In this document: positions 23,587-34,618 of the stretch, one piece after another | Layout: the number at the start of each line of letters is the position of its first letter | Position numbering within the stretch: position 1 is the stretch's first letter | Origin: Drechslerella dactyloides | Taxonomy: Eukaryota; Ascomycota; Orbiliomycetes; Orbiliales; Orbiliaceae | Assembly (NCBI GenBank): GCA_020064725.1 | Contig: JAGTWJ010000001.1 | Location: forward strand, 1,922,001 to 1,986,000 | Direction of reading: 5' to 3' | Length of the DNA stretch: 64,000 nt | Notes under the pieces: generated by a model | What the model was told of the DNA's origin: nothing | The model's database searches: none | What the model saw: the letters and a program-made list of their open reading frames with translations, nothing else | Translations under genes and position numbers: made by a program

Positions 23587-25961
23587 TATCATTTTCTTCT
23601 TCTTCTTTGGGTATCTTTTGGTTTCGTTTCGTTCAGCGGGCATGAATGGACTGTAATGACGGGTATACGCATGCGTGCATCTACGGTTTTTGATTTCATT
23701 CGTACGGCGAAACGGTGTTTACATTATTAGCGGTCTGGTGTATTTCTGGCATTTCCTAATCTTTGCTGCCTCGAGCGAGACCAGCAAATATGATTGATGC
23801 GGTTGATGTCAAAATTTCTCTAATAGTCTTTCATGTATCTATCTATGTATTTCTACCAGAATGGATATATCGACATGTTCATACTACATCAGCACAGCCA
23901 CATTGTACTGTACGCATCAGCCACAGGTGAACTGTTGGGAGGAGTGATTAAAGTGGCGAGAGAGCGTCACGTTACGTGCATGGGAAAGATTGCGTGGCGC
24001 GGGCGGCCAATTAATGCTGCTACAGCGGAGGCCGAGGGCAAGCGACGAGACGATCTTTAGCAGTGTTCTTTTTATAGCGAACGATAGCTGGCTACACCTA
24101 CAGTGTATCGTGCGGCTGCTGGAGTGAATGAAATAAAAGAGTGGTAGAATGGAAACCGGGGATTTGTGGAGAGTACTGGAGTGGTGATGCAGATATGATG
24201 GGATGTACCGGTACTTGCGGCGTGCATGCATGCATGCATGATTTAACTCGTGCGGGTTTCTTGGACGGTGCATTGGCGTATCGTTCTTTCTCGCCCGCCA
24301 CCGCCGTCCTCGACCATCCTATTTCTATATTATAGGATTTATGAGAGCGGTGGGAGGAGTGGCGAGGGCTGGCGGGGCCGTCTCATTCGATGGAAGGAGA
24401 TGGATCGATGGGTGATGGACAGGGACTGCTTGTCGGTCTGCAGGCGGGTTTAATTGCCGGGCCTGCGAACGGAAATAGCAGCAGCACTGTGCACTGCAAT
24501 GAGTGTCTTTCGCCTCCGCAGCTGCAGCTTCTCTGTTGGTAGAATGGCTTTTGTGTTCGGGGTGGATGGATCTGAGATGGAGTCGAGATGTAACTGGAGG
24601 TTGGGCTGAGGTGGATATAGTACATGTACGTAGTGTAGTGGTAGAATACATAAGTGCTGGTGGAAGGTTGCTGCAACGCCGCCTGGTGACATCCCATCCA
24701 TCCATCCATCCAACGTCAACTCCATCCCCATCGCCATCGACTGACGATAGTACAGTACAGCGAGTGAGTATTCTGGATGCACCCGGTTTAGCCTCTGCTG
24801 ACGCAGCCCCGGTCGACAGGTACCGGTACTTCGCACGCTTCCAATTCCTCGTGAGGACGTTGCCAGGACAGAACGGCCGGAGAGAGCAGCTAGGCTGGTT
24901 TCGGCTGGCAAACACAGCCCGGCTGGCCCTCGACTCTCTCGACGCCCGTTTATTTACAGCCCTCGCTCTTCTTCCTTCCTCGTCGCCCTCGTCTCGTTCC
25001 CGCGAAGCTGCTTCGCCCGGCAATACGAGCATCATCACGATACCCTACACAATATACATTACAATACTTTACAGCACAGGACGGGACACGCTGGGCTGCT
25101 GCGACTGTGCGACGTTTAACAGCTGGCCAGTTTGAGGTTCTTGCGTCCGTCTCTCCGCTCACGACCGCCCGCGGAACGATTCCTTTCGATCGATCGAAAT
25201 CCCCACGACCAAGAAAGCGACCGCGCTGAGGCTGACAGCCCCGACGACAGGCTGACCTGACCGACGTACATACTCACTTACGTACATACACACGTCTGAC
25301 GAACCTGACCGGCCGGCCCTGCAGACTCGGCTCTCGTCTGCAGTCACTCGGTCAATCCAACCAGTCGCTCGTTTTCCCTTCGACGAGGCTTGCACCTTTC
25401 TTCTTCTGCTGCTTCTTCTTCGCTCTACTATAGTGCGACCCTTGCTCAGCCGCCTTGCGCAGAGCGGAGACATCCACTATCCAGGCGAGAGACAGACAGA
25501 CAGGCCATCCACCGTCTCCATCTCCCAATCTATCCATCTAGCCGTCTCTGGTCCATTATCGCAGCATCAACCGGCTGGCATGGCATGTGGGAGGTCCGCT
25601 GTCGAATCATGAGTTTACGACGACGCTTCACGACAACCCCAACGACGAGCTTACCCGACCTCGAATCCTTCCCATCGATCGATCGCCCGCCCGCCGCACG
25701 CATCTGACGGCCGGCTCTTCTTTCTCAAATCCTTATTTGATTTTTTTCTTCTTTTCTTTCTAGCGGAGTTTTCGTTTTGCTTTCTCGCATGGGCTGATTT
25801 GTGTTATTCCGTCGACTGACTGACTTCTACGATCCTGCATGCGCATACCCTGATCCATTGATTCATTGATCGATTGCATTTCCATCGTCCCGTCCGCATC
25901 CATCTGTTCTTTTTATCCGCTGGTAAATATTCTTGGTGTTCTGCATCCTCTTCTTTCGAAA
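23587..25961. other. Intergenic with simple repeats and CT-rich leader
   Basis: I support no gene. A perfect (GCAT)n run lies at about 24222-24240 and (CATC)n at about 24696-24712. From about 25380 to 25960 the plus strand is pyrimidine-rich, probably the promoter and leader of the surface-protein gene that follows. The 237-codon minus frame at 24325-25038 and the 210-codon plus frame at 24503-25135 overlap each other and lack motifs. Confidence 0.45.
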
Positions 25962-27770
25962 ATGTCGCTCCTGCGGCCGTCAAAGCCGCTAAAGCTGCTA
26001 GCCTTCCTCCTCGCGACGCAGCATTTTCACGTTAACTTCGCCGCCGCCCAAATCGCCGCTTTCTTCCCGCCATACCTCAAGGGATGCATCGACGCCTGCC
26101 AGCCTCTGTGGTCCGTCAACTACGACTGCACTCTCGAGGGGTCGACCTCCCAGGACTGCCTCTGCCAGTCGCCGTGGGTCGAGCAGTTCTACGAAGGGAG
26201 CACGTGCACCTGCACGTCTGATTTCGAGGCTACCGAGTTCCGCAATTGGTTCGACGGCACGAACGGGTGCAGCGCGTACGTCGAGGCGCGGCTGCAGTCC
26301 AGTTCCGTCGCGGCGACCGCTACAACGTCCAGCACAAGAGATACCGACAGCGAAAGTAGCACCGCCACCGTCGACCCAACCACCAGCACACGCACATCCC
26401 GACGACCGACCACGACTTCCCCCGACGACACGACATCATCTTCCCGCGGCCCCACCGACACCGCCGCCACCACCGCCGGAACAACGCTGCTGACGACAAC
26501 GACCGGCGGGGCCTCCTCCACGACCTCGACTGACCCCACTATCGCAACCTCCTCCCCGCAGGACAGCACAGGTTTCATCACCGCGGAGAACCGTAAATGG
26601 GTGATACCAACAATCACAATCGGCGGCCTCGTCGTCGTTGGCGCTGCCGTCTTCGGGATCCTCTACTTCTGCTTCGGCTTCTGCCGCCGCGGCTCCCGCG
26701 GCCGGTACGCCCGCACCAACAACCCGGCCATCATCGGCGCCAACGCCGCGGCGTCCGGTAGCAATTCCACCCTCGCCGGCTTGAAGCCCCAGAAACGTCG
26801 GAAACCCCGCATGTGGCTGTCGACCGTGCCCTTCTTCGGCGTCAAGAAGAGCAGCGGCAGCGTCCACAGCGAGAGTTCCCAGGACATGAGCCTCGTCGAC
26901 GAGCATGACCCCTTCGCGGACACAGCGTATTATGGCGCTGGCGGCCCGCCGCGGTTCCCGGGTTACTACCAGGGCGCCAACTACACCCCCTACCAGCATG
27001 GCGCGCCGCTGCCGCCGATTGACGAGGTGCAGAGTATTGCGGAAAGTCACCGAGATCGCGGGATGGGGATGCCTATGCCGCCAATGCCGATGCCGATGCC
27101 GACGGGAGACGATGACGGCCGGTCGTCGTTCAGCTTTGAGAATGCGAGTGGTGCGACGCCGTATACGCCTTTCGGCAGCGGGGACGTCGGCAACGGGGGG
27201 ATGTTGCCACCTGCGCCGTCGGCTAGCGCGCCGCTGTTGGGGTTCAACGGCGGGGAGGCTTCGGGGGCGGGGTTGATCGGTGCGGCGGTGTCGACGCCGC
27301 GGGGGGGTGAACCGATGAGTTTTCCGAACCGGTACGAAGACTTGACCGGCCGCCGGGGCCTCGAGCGGCGGATGTTCGACCCGGCGATGATGCACATGGG
27401 GATGCCGATGGGGATGCCGATGGGGATGCCGATGGGGATGCCGATGCCCGCTGGCAGTAGTAGCGGCGGTGGTAGTGGCGGTGGTAGCGGGCGCATGATG
27501 ATCCCGCGGAAGGAAGTACGGTCGAGTCCCGGCACTAGTCCCGTGACAGCGCCGGGAGAAACAATACGCAGCATGACGGTGAGTCCGCCCGCGAGCACGG
27601 TCAGCAGCGTGAGCGCGTACAGCTCCGGCTTTGGCGGTGGCGGCGGACGGCTGGCGGGCCGCGGTAGCAGCGGCAGTTTGCAGCAGGAGTATCCGCGGCC
27701 GCCGGCGCCGACGGGGAACGGGGGCGGCGGGTACACTTATCCGCCGCGGGGGCACGAGGATTATAGCTAG
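25962..27770 (+). CDS. Single-pass Cys-rich cell-surface protein (CFEM-like ectodomain)
   Basis: A single exon gives 602 residues from the ATG at 25962. An ATG 32 codons upstream would bury the signal peptide (LLAFLLATQHFHVNFAAAQ), so I chose the inner one. The mature N-terminus has eight cysteines: GCIDAC, YDC, QDCLC, STCTC and GC. The spacing (Cx3C, x9 C, x9 CxC, x13 C) resembles but does not fully match CFEM. A Ser/Thr-rich stalk of about 90 residues, likely O-glycosylated, leads to a membrane span near residues 213-236 (IPTITIGGLVVVGAAVFGIL). The cytoplasmic part of about 360 residues is Gly/Pro/Met/Ser-rich. It includes a GMPM repeat encoded by 12-bp units at about 27396-27450. This is the layout of fungal surface sensors or wall-linked receptors. 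The ligand is unknown. Confidence 0.75.
   Translation: MSLLRPSKPLKLLAFLLATQHFHVNFAAAQIAAFFPPYLKGCIDACQPLWSVNYDCTLEGSTSQDCLCQSPWVEQFYEGSTCTCTSDFEATEFRNWFDGTNGCSAYVEARLQSSSVAATATTSSTRDTDSESSTATVDPTTSTRTSRRPTTTSPDDTTSSSRGPTDTAATTAGTTLLTTTTGGASSTTSTDPTIATSSPQDSTGFITAENRKWVIPTITIGGLVVVGAAVFGILYFCFGFCRRGSRGRYARTNNPAIIGANAAASGSNSTLAGLKPQKRRKPRMWLSTVPFFGVKKSSGSVHSESSQDMSLVDEHDPFADTAYYGAGGPPRFPGYYQGANYTPYQHGAPLPPIDEVQSIAESHRDRGMGMPMPPMPMPMPTGDDDGRSSFSFENASGATPYTPFGSGDVGNGGMLPPAPSASAPLLGFNGGEASGAGLIGAAVSTPRGGEPMSFPNRYEDLTGRRGLERRMFDPAMMHMGMPMGMPMGMPMGMPMPAGSSSGGGSGGGSGRMMIPRKEVRSSPGTSPVTAPGETIRSMTVSPPASTVSSVSAYSSGFGGGGGRLAGRGSSGSLQQEYPRPPAPTGNGGGGYTYPPRGHEDYS
27396..27450 (+). repeat. 12-bp coding minisatellite (GMPM repeat)
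   Basis: Four to five tandem copies of ATGCCGATGGGG encode Met-Gly-Met-Pro units inside the cytoplasmic tail of the surface protein. The repeat keeps the frame and could vary in copy number between strains. Confidence 0.85.
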
Positions 27771-29017
27771 CTAGCTGAGTTGTTCTTTCTCAGAGTGCGG
27801 TAGCTTTTTTTGCATCTTTGTTGTTTTTTACTTTTTTTTAGCGGTGTGCATTAGGAATTGAAGTTATGTGTATGTATCTACGTATCCACGCACGGTATAT
27901 CAGGTAGTCACGCACGTTCTAAATTCTTTGTTCAGTAATGGAGCTAGCCTAGCTAACTTTTGTCGTTGGAGGATTGATATGGGTGGATGGATTGTGATGT
28001 ATGTGGTGCATGAGTGATGCGTGGGTGGTATGGTATCATCGGTTATGTAGTAGTTTAGTGTCCCAGCCGGCCTCATCTCACGGACGGATGGATTAATACA
28101 TGTATACACGACAGCAGCGAGCGCTTTGATCGAATGTACACGTGTGTCTGGTGTGTACTGTTAGTAAGGAACTGAACTGACCTGTGGTGATCAAGTTATG
28201 TGAACTCCTCATGAGCTAGCTATTGATATCACCTTCATTGTATATACAGCAGCTGGTGTCTTGTTGCGGTCTCAGCAGGCGAAAGTCTCAGGGTGTCTAT
28301 CTGTGCGGACATAGGATATAGCAGTCATCCGGCAATTGACCGGGTGCCAGACCCAGTGTAAGCACCAGAATGATGCACGGGACAATTCGAATGGAAACAG
28401 ATCATAACAATAATTATTCTTAGCTTAGTCGACATAGTCTCAGGGCAGAACTAGATGCTATTCTTATCCTTTTGGAATCTTCCAATTACAAAGTGCTCTG
28501 AAGCTTGAGCTGCCAAGCACGTAGAAATCTGATGATGGGAAATATCGGCAGGCTCAGGCATATTGGCTGCGGTAAAGAAATAGTGCGCATACTATAGATC
28601 ACTAGCTATAGATGAAACAGCTGCAATCGAAATATATGGGGGCGCCGTCAAGTTCAATTACAATATATATAATATTCAAAGACATTGCTGCGTGGAATGC
28701 TGCCAACGCCATTTATCACAAAATGCAACAAGGTTCTGAAGCGGTTCGCGAACTTGTATTGTAAATAAATGCTACTTATGCGGCAGTTTGTTATCATGAA
28801 TGATAGCAAATAGAGACAAATGCGCCGGCGCGTGTACCCAGTCTCCCATAGATCTAAACAATGATATATACAAATAAAACCAGAACTTTGTGAAAGATAT
28901 CGAACCAAAAGCGCTGACATGAAGCGCGCGTCGCAACAACATATATAACGACCACGAGATTTGAATCCGAAGAAGCAACTTTAGAAGTCATCAATGTCAC
29001 AGCATCCTGCACTGCGT
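27771..29017. other. Intergenic, convergent 3' ends
   Basis: I see no supported gene. This is the shared downstream region of the plus-strand surface-protein gene and the minus-strand gene ending at 29018. T-rich 3' sequence follows 27775. Confidence 0.4.
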
Positions 29018-30136
29018 CTAAAGGACGATAACCTCCTGGCTGTCCAGTTCGTCACCCGTCATTATCTCTCTCACCATCTCCATCTTCAGCAGCGACCGCA
29101 TCCGCGAGCGCGGATCCGACGCCCGCTGGCCCCACCATCGGAAACTGGGCCGCCATATCCACGGCAGCTGGGAGCATCGTATGGCGCCGTCGGGGTCGAG
29201 CTTCAGATACCCTTTCCCCGATTGCAAGAGGTACCGGCGTCCCGGTTGGAAGACGAGTTGGTTCGCGCGTGGTGTGCTGGCAGGCAGACTGTCGCAACGC
29301 AAGCCTAGGATCGTGGATCTCGGCTGGGCCTTCACAAAGCTGGTTTTCACACCGCGGAGCCGAAAATTGCTGATCGTGCATGCGCCGTGGGGGTTGTGCG
29401 TGCTGGTTTCGGAGGCGAGACACTCGTTCGTGATGACGGCGAATATGGCGGTGCCCCGCGTTATTTCCGCCCAGGTGCTTTCGGCGAGCGTCATTCTGAC
29501 CGTGGCTTTCAGGCTCGCCTCGTGCGGCCACAGGAGGACTAGTGACTTTCCGTCCGCCGCGAGGCCGGTCGGTAGGAGATTCGTCAGCAGGAACTCGATG
29601 AGCTGTCGTATCGCGGCTTGTTCGTCCTTGCTGCGGCGGTTCCAGATTGTGATTAGGTCGGGGCCGGCGGAGAGGAGGAGAGCGCGGATTTTTGACTTGA
29701 GGTGCGATAGCGCGCCGGCTTCGAAGGTTTCAACTCCCCGGTCGAGACAGTCGGCGAGGACGATGCGCAGCGGCACGCGGTGCGCGAATGGCGAGCATGC
29801 GCTGACGCGGAGCCCGGCGATGAAATTCAAGATGCTGAAGTCGCGGTTGTTCCACGATTGGATCATAGCCCTCTTGATGGACTGCGGGTCGCGGCGCTCC
29901 CAGATCTGGACGATGTCCAGCCCGGCTTTGACGAGTTCTGTGGGCGAGATGCCGAGCCCGATTTCGAGCTCGCGCTGCCGGAGTTTCCAGAGGCTGCTGG
30001 GTTCTAAGCGTGGATCGCTAAAGTAGGGTTGGAGCTGGCGCCGGACGCTGTCGATGGCTGAGCCTCCGGTTGGCTCCGCGTTCTCGACATACGTATATCG
30101 TGGCCGGAGTGGCTGTGAGGAGGGGCCTGCTGCCAT
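29018..30136 (-). CDS. Hypothetical protein, 372 aa
   Basis: A single open frame of 372 codons starts at 30136. I do not recognise the family. There is no signal peptide or convincing membrane span. The first half looks helical: LDIVQIWERRDPQSIKRAM and a partial echo, DLITIWNRRSKDEQAAIRQL, about 90 residues later. This suggests two related helical repeats. The second half is richer in strands and ends with a Trp/Arg-rich segment (WIWRPSFRWWGQRASDPRSR) and an acidic tail. GC-rich wobble usage matches the genes to its left rather than those to its right. Opposite-strand frames (29181-30026 plus) look like shadows, since they lack this amphipathic patterning. The function is unknown. Confidence 0.65.
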   Translation of the reverse strand: MAAGPSSQPLRPRYTYVENAEPTGGSAIDSVRRQLQPYFSDPRLEPSSLWKLRQRELEIGLGISPTELVKAGLDIVQIWERRDPQSIKRAMIQSWNNRDFSILNFIAGLRVSACSPFAHRVPLRIVLADCLDRGVETFEAGALSHLKSKIRALLLSAGPDLITIWNRRSKDEQAAIRQLIEFLLTNLLPTGLAADGKSLVLLWPHEASLKATVRMTLAESTWAEITRGTAIFAVITNECLASETSTHNPHGACTISNFRLRGVKTSFVKAQPRSTILGLRCDSLPASTPRANQLVFQPGRRYLLQSGKGYLKLDPDGAIRCSQLPWIWRPSFRWWGQRASDPRSRMRSLLKMEMVREIMTGDELDSQEVIVL

Positions 30137-32122
30137 GGCGGTATGGCTATGGTTGGGCTGTAGGATGCAGTCTTCGCTTGTAGATTCTACTAGCTTCAGC
30201 TACTTGGTGATAGCCGCTAGATATAGATGTACGCAGGGTGGAAATACACCGCAGACTAGAGAACGCACGGTAGGTTAGCTATACCCTGATCGATCTCTGA
30301 GGTAGGTGTACGTATACGTACGCTTTCAAAGCAGGAGCAGAGATCTTTTGTTTCACACTGTCGAAAATTCTCGGCTGCTAGTGTTGTGGATGGAAACTGT
30401 AGATGTGCGCACTAAAAAGACAACCGGCTGTTATACCTACCGAGTGGGATAGCCGCTGGCTTTGCAGCAGGACCGAATGCTGCCAACCTTCGAGGTCTGG
30501 TCCTATTGTCACTCGAATACAAGCTGGCCGTACGCTGCTGGGGAATTGATTCCGTTTGTGGGGGCTAGCTAGCTGGCTGTTGGGATTAACTTGGGCGCGT
30601 TATTTCTGAACATGAGGCGGGGATACAGTATCGAGAACGGGGCTAGGACCTCATTTCTGATATAACTATTCCTCCCTTCTAGAACTTTGTCTGTGCTGAA
30701 GCTCATTGAACGCGGTTGGCCTTGGCGGCCTCGAGAATTCAGATAGCTTCGCCTTAACTTCTGTTGCAGAGGCTGGGTCGTTGCAGAAGTTGGTACGGTT
30801 TATCTTTCAGATCATATCACCGGAACATGGTATTTACACCGTCTTGACGGGCCGACTAGCATAGTGCCAGTTGTTTCGGGAGGGAAGAAGGAAGCTTACC
30901 GCCAAACACGGAGATATGACCGAAATACGGATTTTGGATAGGCGGTTTTTTCCTTCAATGGTGTGTATGTGGTACTCACTTTGACACGGGCACATGCTGG
31001 CTTTCTGTTCGTTGGATCATCCCACTGGCTGCTTTCCGCCGGCTTGATGACGTTTACGACTCGATCGAGAAAAACACTACAGGCATAGTCTCGGGAGGAA
31101 CCTTGGCTGATTTGTGTGCGATGTGTCGATATGGCTGGTCAAATAGCATATGTATAAAACATGCAACGTCCGCGAGCGCGCTAGGGTACAACTGTGCAGC
31201 CCACGCCTCCTCTTGAATGAAAATCAAGCTATCGAGATAGCTAGATGCGTATGCATGAGGCTTTCGGGAAACCAACATGAAGGCTGCTTGCTCTCATGCA
31301 TACCCGGACACTTGCAGAAGTCCTGCGAGTGTGTGATAGTCTCATGGACGCTACCCCTGCGAGCGACTTGCGACTTGCACTCTTACAAGGGTCTCAAGAT
31401 ACGATAGCTCATAGCTCAATTTAGAACGTTCGGGTGTTTCCAGCATTTTGGTTGTGTTCTTGCCTTCATAGCCTTTTGTATAGTCATCCATTAATGTTTG
31501 CCCCTGAGCCTGAATGCGACATGCGGATATCCAGGGAGGGGAATATCTCTGACAATGCGCCAGCCTCGGCATCGCGCCAGAGATCTCAGAACGGGCTCTC
31601 TGAAACAGAAAGTTTGCCTTCGCTGCCATATATACGGGACAGAATTTGGTAGACTCATGTTCTTCAACTAAGCTACTGAGGTTGTAATAGTATTCGTAAG
31701 ACACTCGAGACCTAGGTCGGGATCGAGTTCAGGACGAGATTTTGAAAATGAAGGCCAGGGAATCGTTTTTAAGTATTGTGATATCTAGATGTATGAATAT
31801 TAATGCCCATTTTACTGTACTATGAGTCTATTGTTGGCTCGATATTGTGGCACGAACAATGTACAGCAGCTATATTTGGCACTGGATGGTATCGATATAC
31901 CCAGGTATATTGGGGGAGTGTGTCTGGGCAATCGCCAATTGACCAGCTCCCTGTTGGAATTTACCCCCTGTCAACGCAACAAGGCTAGCGCCCGCACAAA
32001 CGGCCGCAACGTGTGAAAGAATGTGGCACAGGATATATACTGAAATATGTACCACCCGTACGATGCCTACGCGGCGGAGGCCGATATTTCGAAGACTAGT
32101 CCATGCGCGCATGGACTTGGTC
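30137..32122. other. Intergenic, no supported gene
   Basis: I see no supported gene. The stretch contains short overlapping frames only and a GTACGTATACGTAC palindrome near 30308. The base composition drops from the GC-rich left part to a more balanced one here. Confidence 0.4.
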
Positions 32123-34330
32123 TCAGGGACGCAAGCCTGATCGAATCGCGAATCCAAGGCTGAACGGGAGTAGCTTGTCGCCCAGAGGCCATAGAACTCG
32201 ATGGACTGGAATGCATCCTATTCCTCCAAGGCCGAATGATTTGAATGTACTCATCAAAATTCCGGCATGCTTCCACGCCTGGGGCCCAAGGTACAGCGTC
32301 GTGCTGGTTGTCTCGTATCCGGCTTTGCGTAAACTTGCCATCCGGACGATAACTTCATCCACCTCTCCCTCAATGACACCCCAGATAAACCTGTGGATGC
32401 CGAAAGCTTCGACGGCCTGATACATAAAGCCGCCATCGGGTGTCTCGTAAGATGACTGCTCGAGCCGACGTGGCGGTTTGGGGCTGTCCGAGTCGTGCCC
32501 GGCTGCCAGGATGCTGGCGGAAGCTGGGTCTAGGCCTAGGCATGCGAACTCAACGTGTGCCTGAACTGGCAGCCCGGCAACCTGCACGATCATCAATGGA
32601 GGAGGGCTGGTTGAGCTATGACGTTTCCACGAAGGAGGGTCGATATCCGAGTCAGATCTTTCGAAGGATTCAGGTGCCGCCTCCACACGGCCGTCGTCGT
32701 CTTTGTCTGCAGCAGATCCGGAATCGCTGGAACCGAACCACTCCTTCCATGCCGCTAGCATGTCAGCCGTATGACTGTCGTCGGCGATGAATCCTACGCC
32801 ACCCAGCCATCCTTGCCTCCCGTGAACATTCATTTCCCTGCCGACTCGTACCATGCTTTGCAGCGCGAGAACGGCCTCCCCCTTCACCCCTTCGTCTTGC
32901 CATATTTTCATGGTTTCCGGGACCAGCCCGATCATCCCTGAGACTGTCACGATGCCGTCGACGGAAATTGCCTGGCTGTAGGGGCCAATGTTGGCGGGTG
33001 CCCAGTAGGACCTACTTTGGACGTGTAGTCCCTTGCGCGGGATCGTAGAGGCGGGCTTAGCAAGAAAGACGGAAAGCAGAACGTCCGTATCCGAGGGCAT
33101 CGCCACACCGATAGCGACACAAACTCGCGACGGAGGGTTGGGGAAGGAGCAAAAGCGAGAGTACGCTTCGTTGACAGCCTGGAAGCCGGCCATGTCACGG
33201 AGCAAGAGGAGCATGGATGTAATTTGCCGTTCTTCCAATGCACGTTCCCGCAGGATCTCCCGTAACCTTGAGAAGATTGAGTCAATCTGCTGTCCCACTG
33301 TCACATCTGCTGTGCTTTCATGCAGGTTAGCGATGTATACGCCGTGAGATGATGTCTGTATTGAATTCTGAATCTGATGCGGGGCTGGCGGGAGGCTCGA
33401 TTCCGGGACTGGGGATTTAGATGGAGGCCTTGGGTAGCTGGACGAAGCTCTTTCAAGTATTTCTTTGAAATCATTTTCCAATATTGGTGGCTTGGGCGGC
33501 GTTCTCGAACTCTCCGGGTCGCTGACATCAACGACACTGGATTCCAGGAACTTGGTCCATGCGACCCCCCCCTCCTCTCTCACCACTTCGCTCTTCTCAA
33601 TCTGCAACCTTTTCGACCAGCCGTGACATCCCATCACTAGGGTTTCGAACTCTCCACCCTCCCCAGCAACGTTGCCTCCCCACCGTTTCTTTATTTTGTC
33701 TAGTGCTAGCCTCGTTCGAGAATCGGTGATGTTTCGACCGAGCCATTGTTCATCCAGACCCAAACTCGCCACCTTGATGATTCTGGCGTCAAGCCCGACC
33801 TCGGCCATCTCGGCAAGTACGGACTCTTGCCGCCGTTGCCAGAGCCAGGCGACAGATATCAGTCCGAGGCGCTGACAGACATTCTCCACGCGTGTCCGCT
33901 GGTAGGACGACAAGATGGCGCCTGAAGAGACGGCCTTGATTTCCGGATGGGTGTTCTTGATGCTCAAAAGCAACTCGTATAGATCCTCGGTCTCGTCCTT
34001 TTGGTCGGCAGCTGCAGCTGGGTTCGGGTGATAAGACAGCTCTTGGTTGATCGACCCTCCTGTTATGGGTGCCCGATACAATGGTATGCCCAAGATTGTC
34101 GAATAATGCGGAAGCGCATTATGGCCGACGGTCTGGTACATGAACGAGTTCAGATCGTCCGATACATTTTGCTGTTCATGAGTGGCCGCTGGGAGAGATG
34201 GGTAGAGATTTGCGAGGGCGACGACTTGGAAGTTATTAGCATTGCTGTGGATTAGTGAGAAGAACGAGTCCTTCCCACCCGAGATGAGCGCGACGGTGGG
34301 AATTGCATCGTTCAAGCCTGTAGCTGGCAT
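32123..34330 (-). CDS. DPH6: Diphthine--ammonia ligase (DPH6/ATPBD4 family)
   Basis: A single exon of 735 codons. DPH6 performs the last step of diphthamide synthesis on translation elongation factor 2 in the cytosol. It uses ATP and ammonium to amidate diphthine. The N-terminal adenine-nucleotide alpha-hydrolase/PP-loop domain carries SGGKDS at residues 17-22 and the family signatures SSGAILSSYQRTRVENVC and GEGGEFETLV. Two C-terminal RidA/YjgF-like modules follow, as in the yeast protein: SSHGVYIANLH...QQIDSIFSRL from about residue 330, and RSYWAPANIGPYSQAI near 440. The length fits fungal members. A Ser/Asp-rich insert around 545-600 (SSDSGSAADKDDDGR) is probably disordered. It lies 288 bp downstream of DOM34 on the same strand, another gene of translation. 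Confidence 0.92.
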   Translation of the reverse strand: MPATGLNDAIPTVALISGGKDSFFSLIHSNANNFQVVALANLYPSLPAATHEQQNVSDDLNSFMYQTVGHNALPHYSTILGIPLYRAPITGGSINQELSYHPNPAAAADQKDETEDLYELLLSIKNTHPEIKAVSSGAILSSYQRTRVENVCQRLGLISVAWLWQRRQESVLAEMAEVGLDARIIKVASLGLDEQWLGRNITDSRTRLALDKIKKRWGGNVAGEGGEFETLVMGCHGWSKRLQIEKSEVVREEGGVAWTKFLESSVVDVSDPESSRTPPKPPILENDFKEILERASSSYPRPPSKSPVPESSLPPAPHQIQNSIQTSSHGVYIANLHESTADVTVGQQIDSIFSRLREILRERALEERQITSMLLLLRDMAGFQAVNEAYSRFCSFPNPPSRVCVAIGVAMPSDTDVLLSVFLAKPASTIPRKGLHVQSRSYWAPANIGPYSQAISVDGIVTVSGMIGLVPETMKIWQDEGVKGEAVLALQSMVRVGREMNVHGRQGWLGGVGFIADDSHTADMLAAWKEWFGSSDSGSAADKDDDGRVEAAPESFERSDSDIDPPSWKRHSSTSPPPLMIVQVAGLPVQAHVEFACLGLDPASASILAAGHDSDSPKPPRRLEQSSYETPDGGFMYQAVEAFGIHRFIWGVIEGEVDEVIVRMASLRKAGYETTSTTLYLGPQAWKHAGILMSTFKSFGLGGIGCIPVHRVLWPLGDKLLPFSLGFAIRSGLRP

Positions 34331-34618
34331 TTAGGATTGCGCGTGTAAGGGGCGAGAAGGCATCCTTTTTGAGGAATGCCACTATCAGATGTCTGTTGAA
34401 CCCGATGCTAGTCGAGCACCGCTTGCTTGAGTGCGCGAACACAGCGTCACGACGTTATTTCTGCAGTTGAAGGTTTATATGTGTTGGTATGGTGGTTTGA
34501 CCATTGGTGGGTTGCGCAGATATTTGATAAGATATCGACAAACCCCACCATCTGGGAAGCTGGTTTTGGACCAGGATGATATGGACTATGCAATTACAGT
34601 TTATATGCGGAAACAATT

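Noticed and set aside
22825..23643. 272-codon minus-strand frame
   Set aside because: It is an antisense shadow of the ankyrin gene, dominated by Arg, Pro and Val from GC-rich wobble positions.
26436..27755. 439-codon minus-strand frame
   Set aside because: It is His/Arg/Pro-rich, with the composition of an antisense shadow of the GC-rich surface-protein gene.
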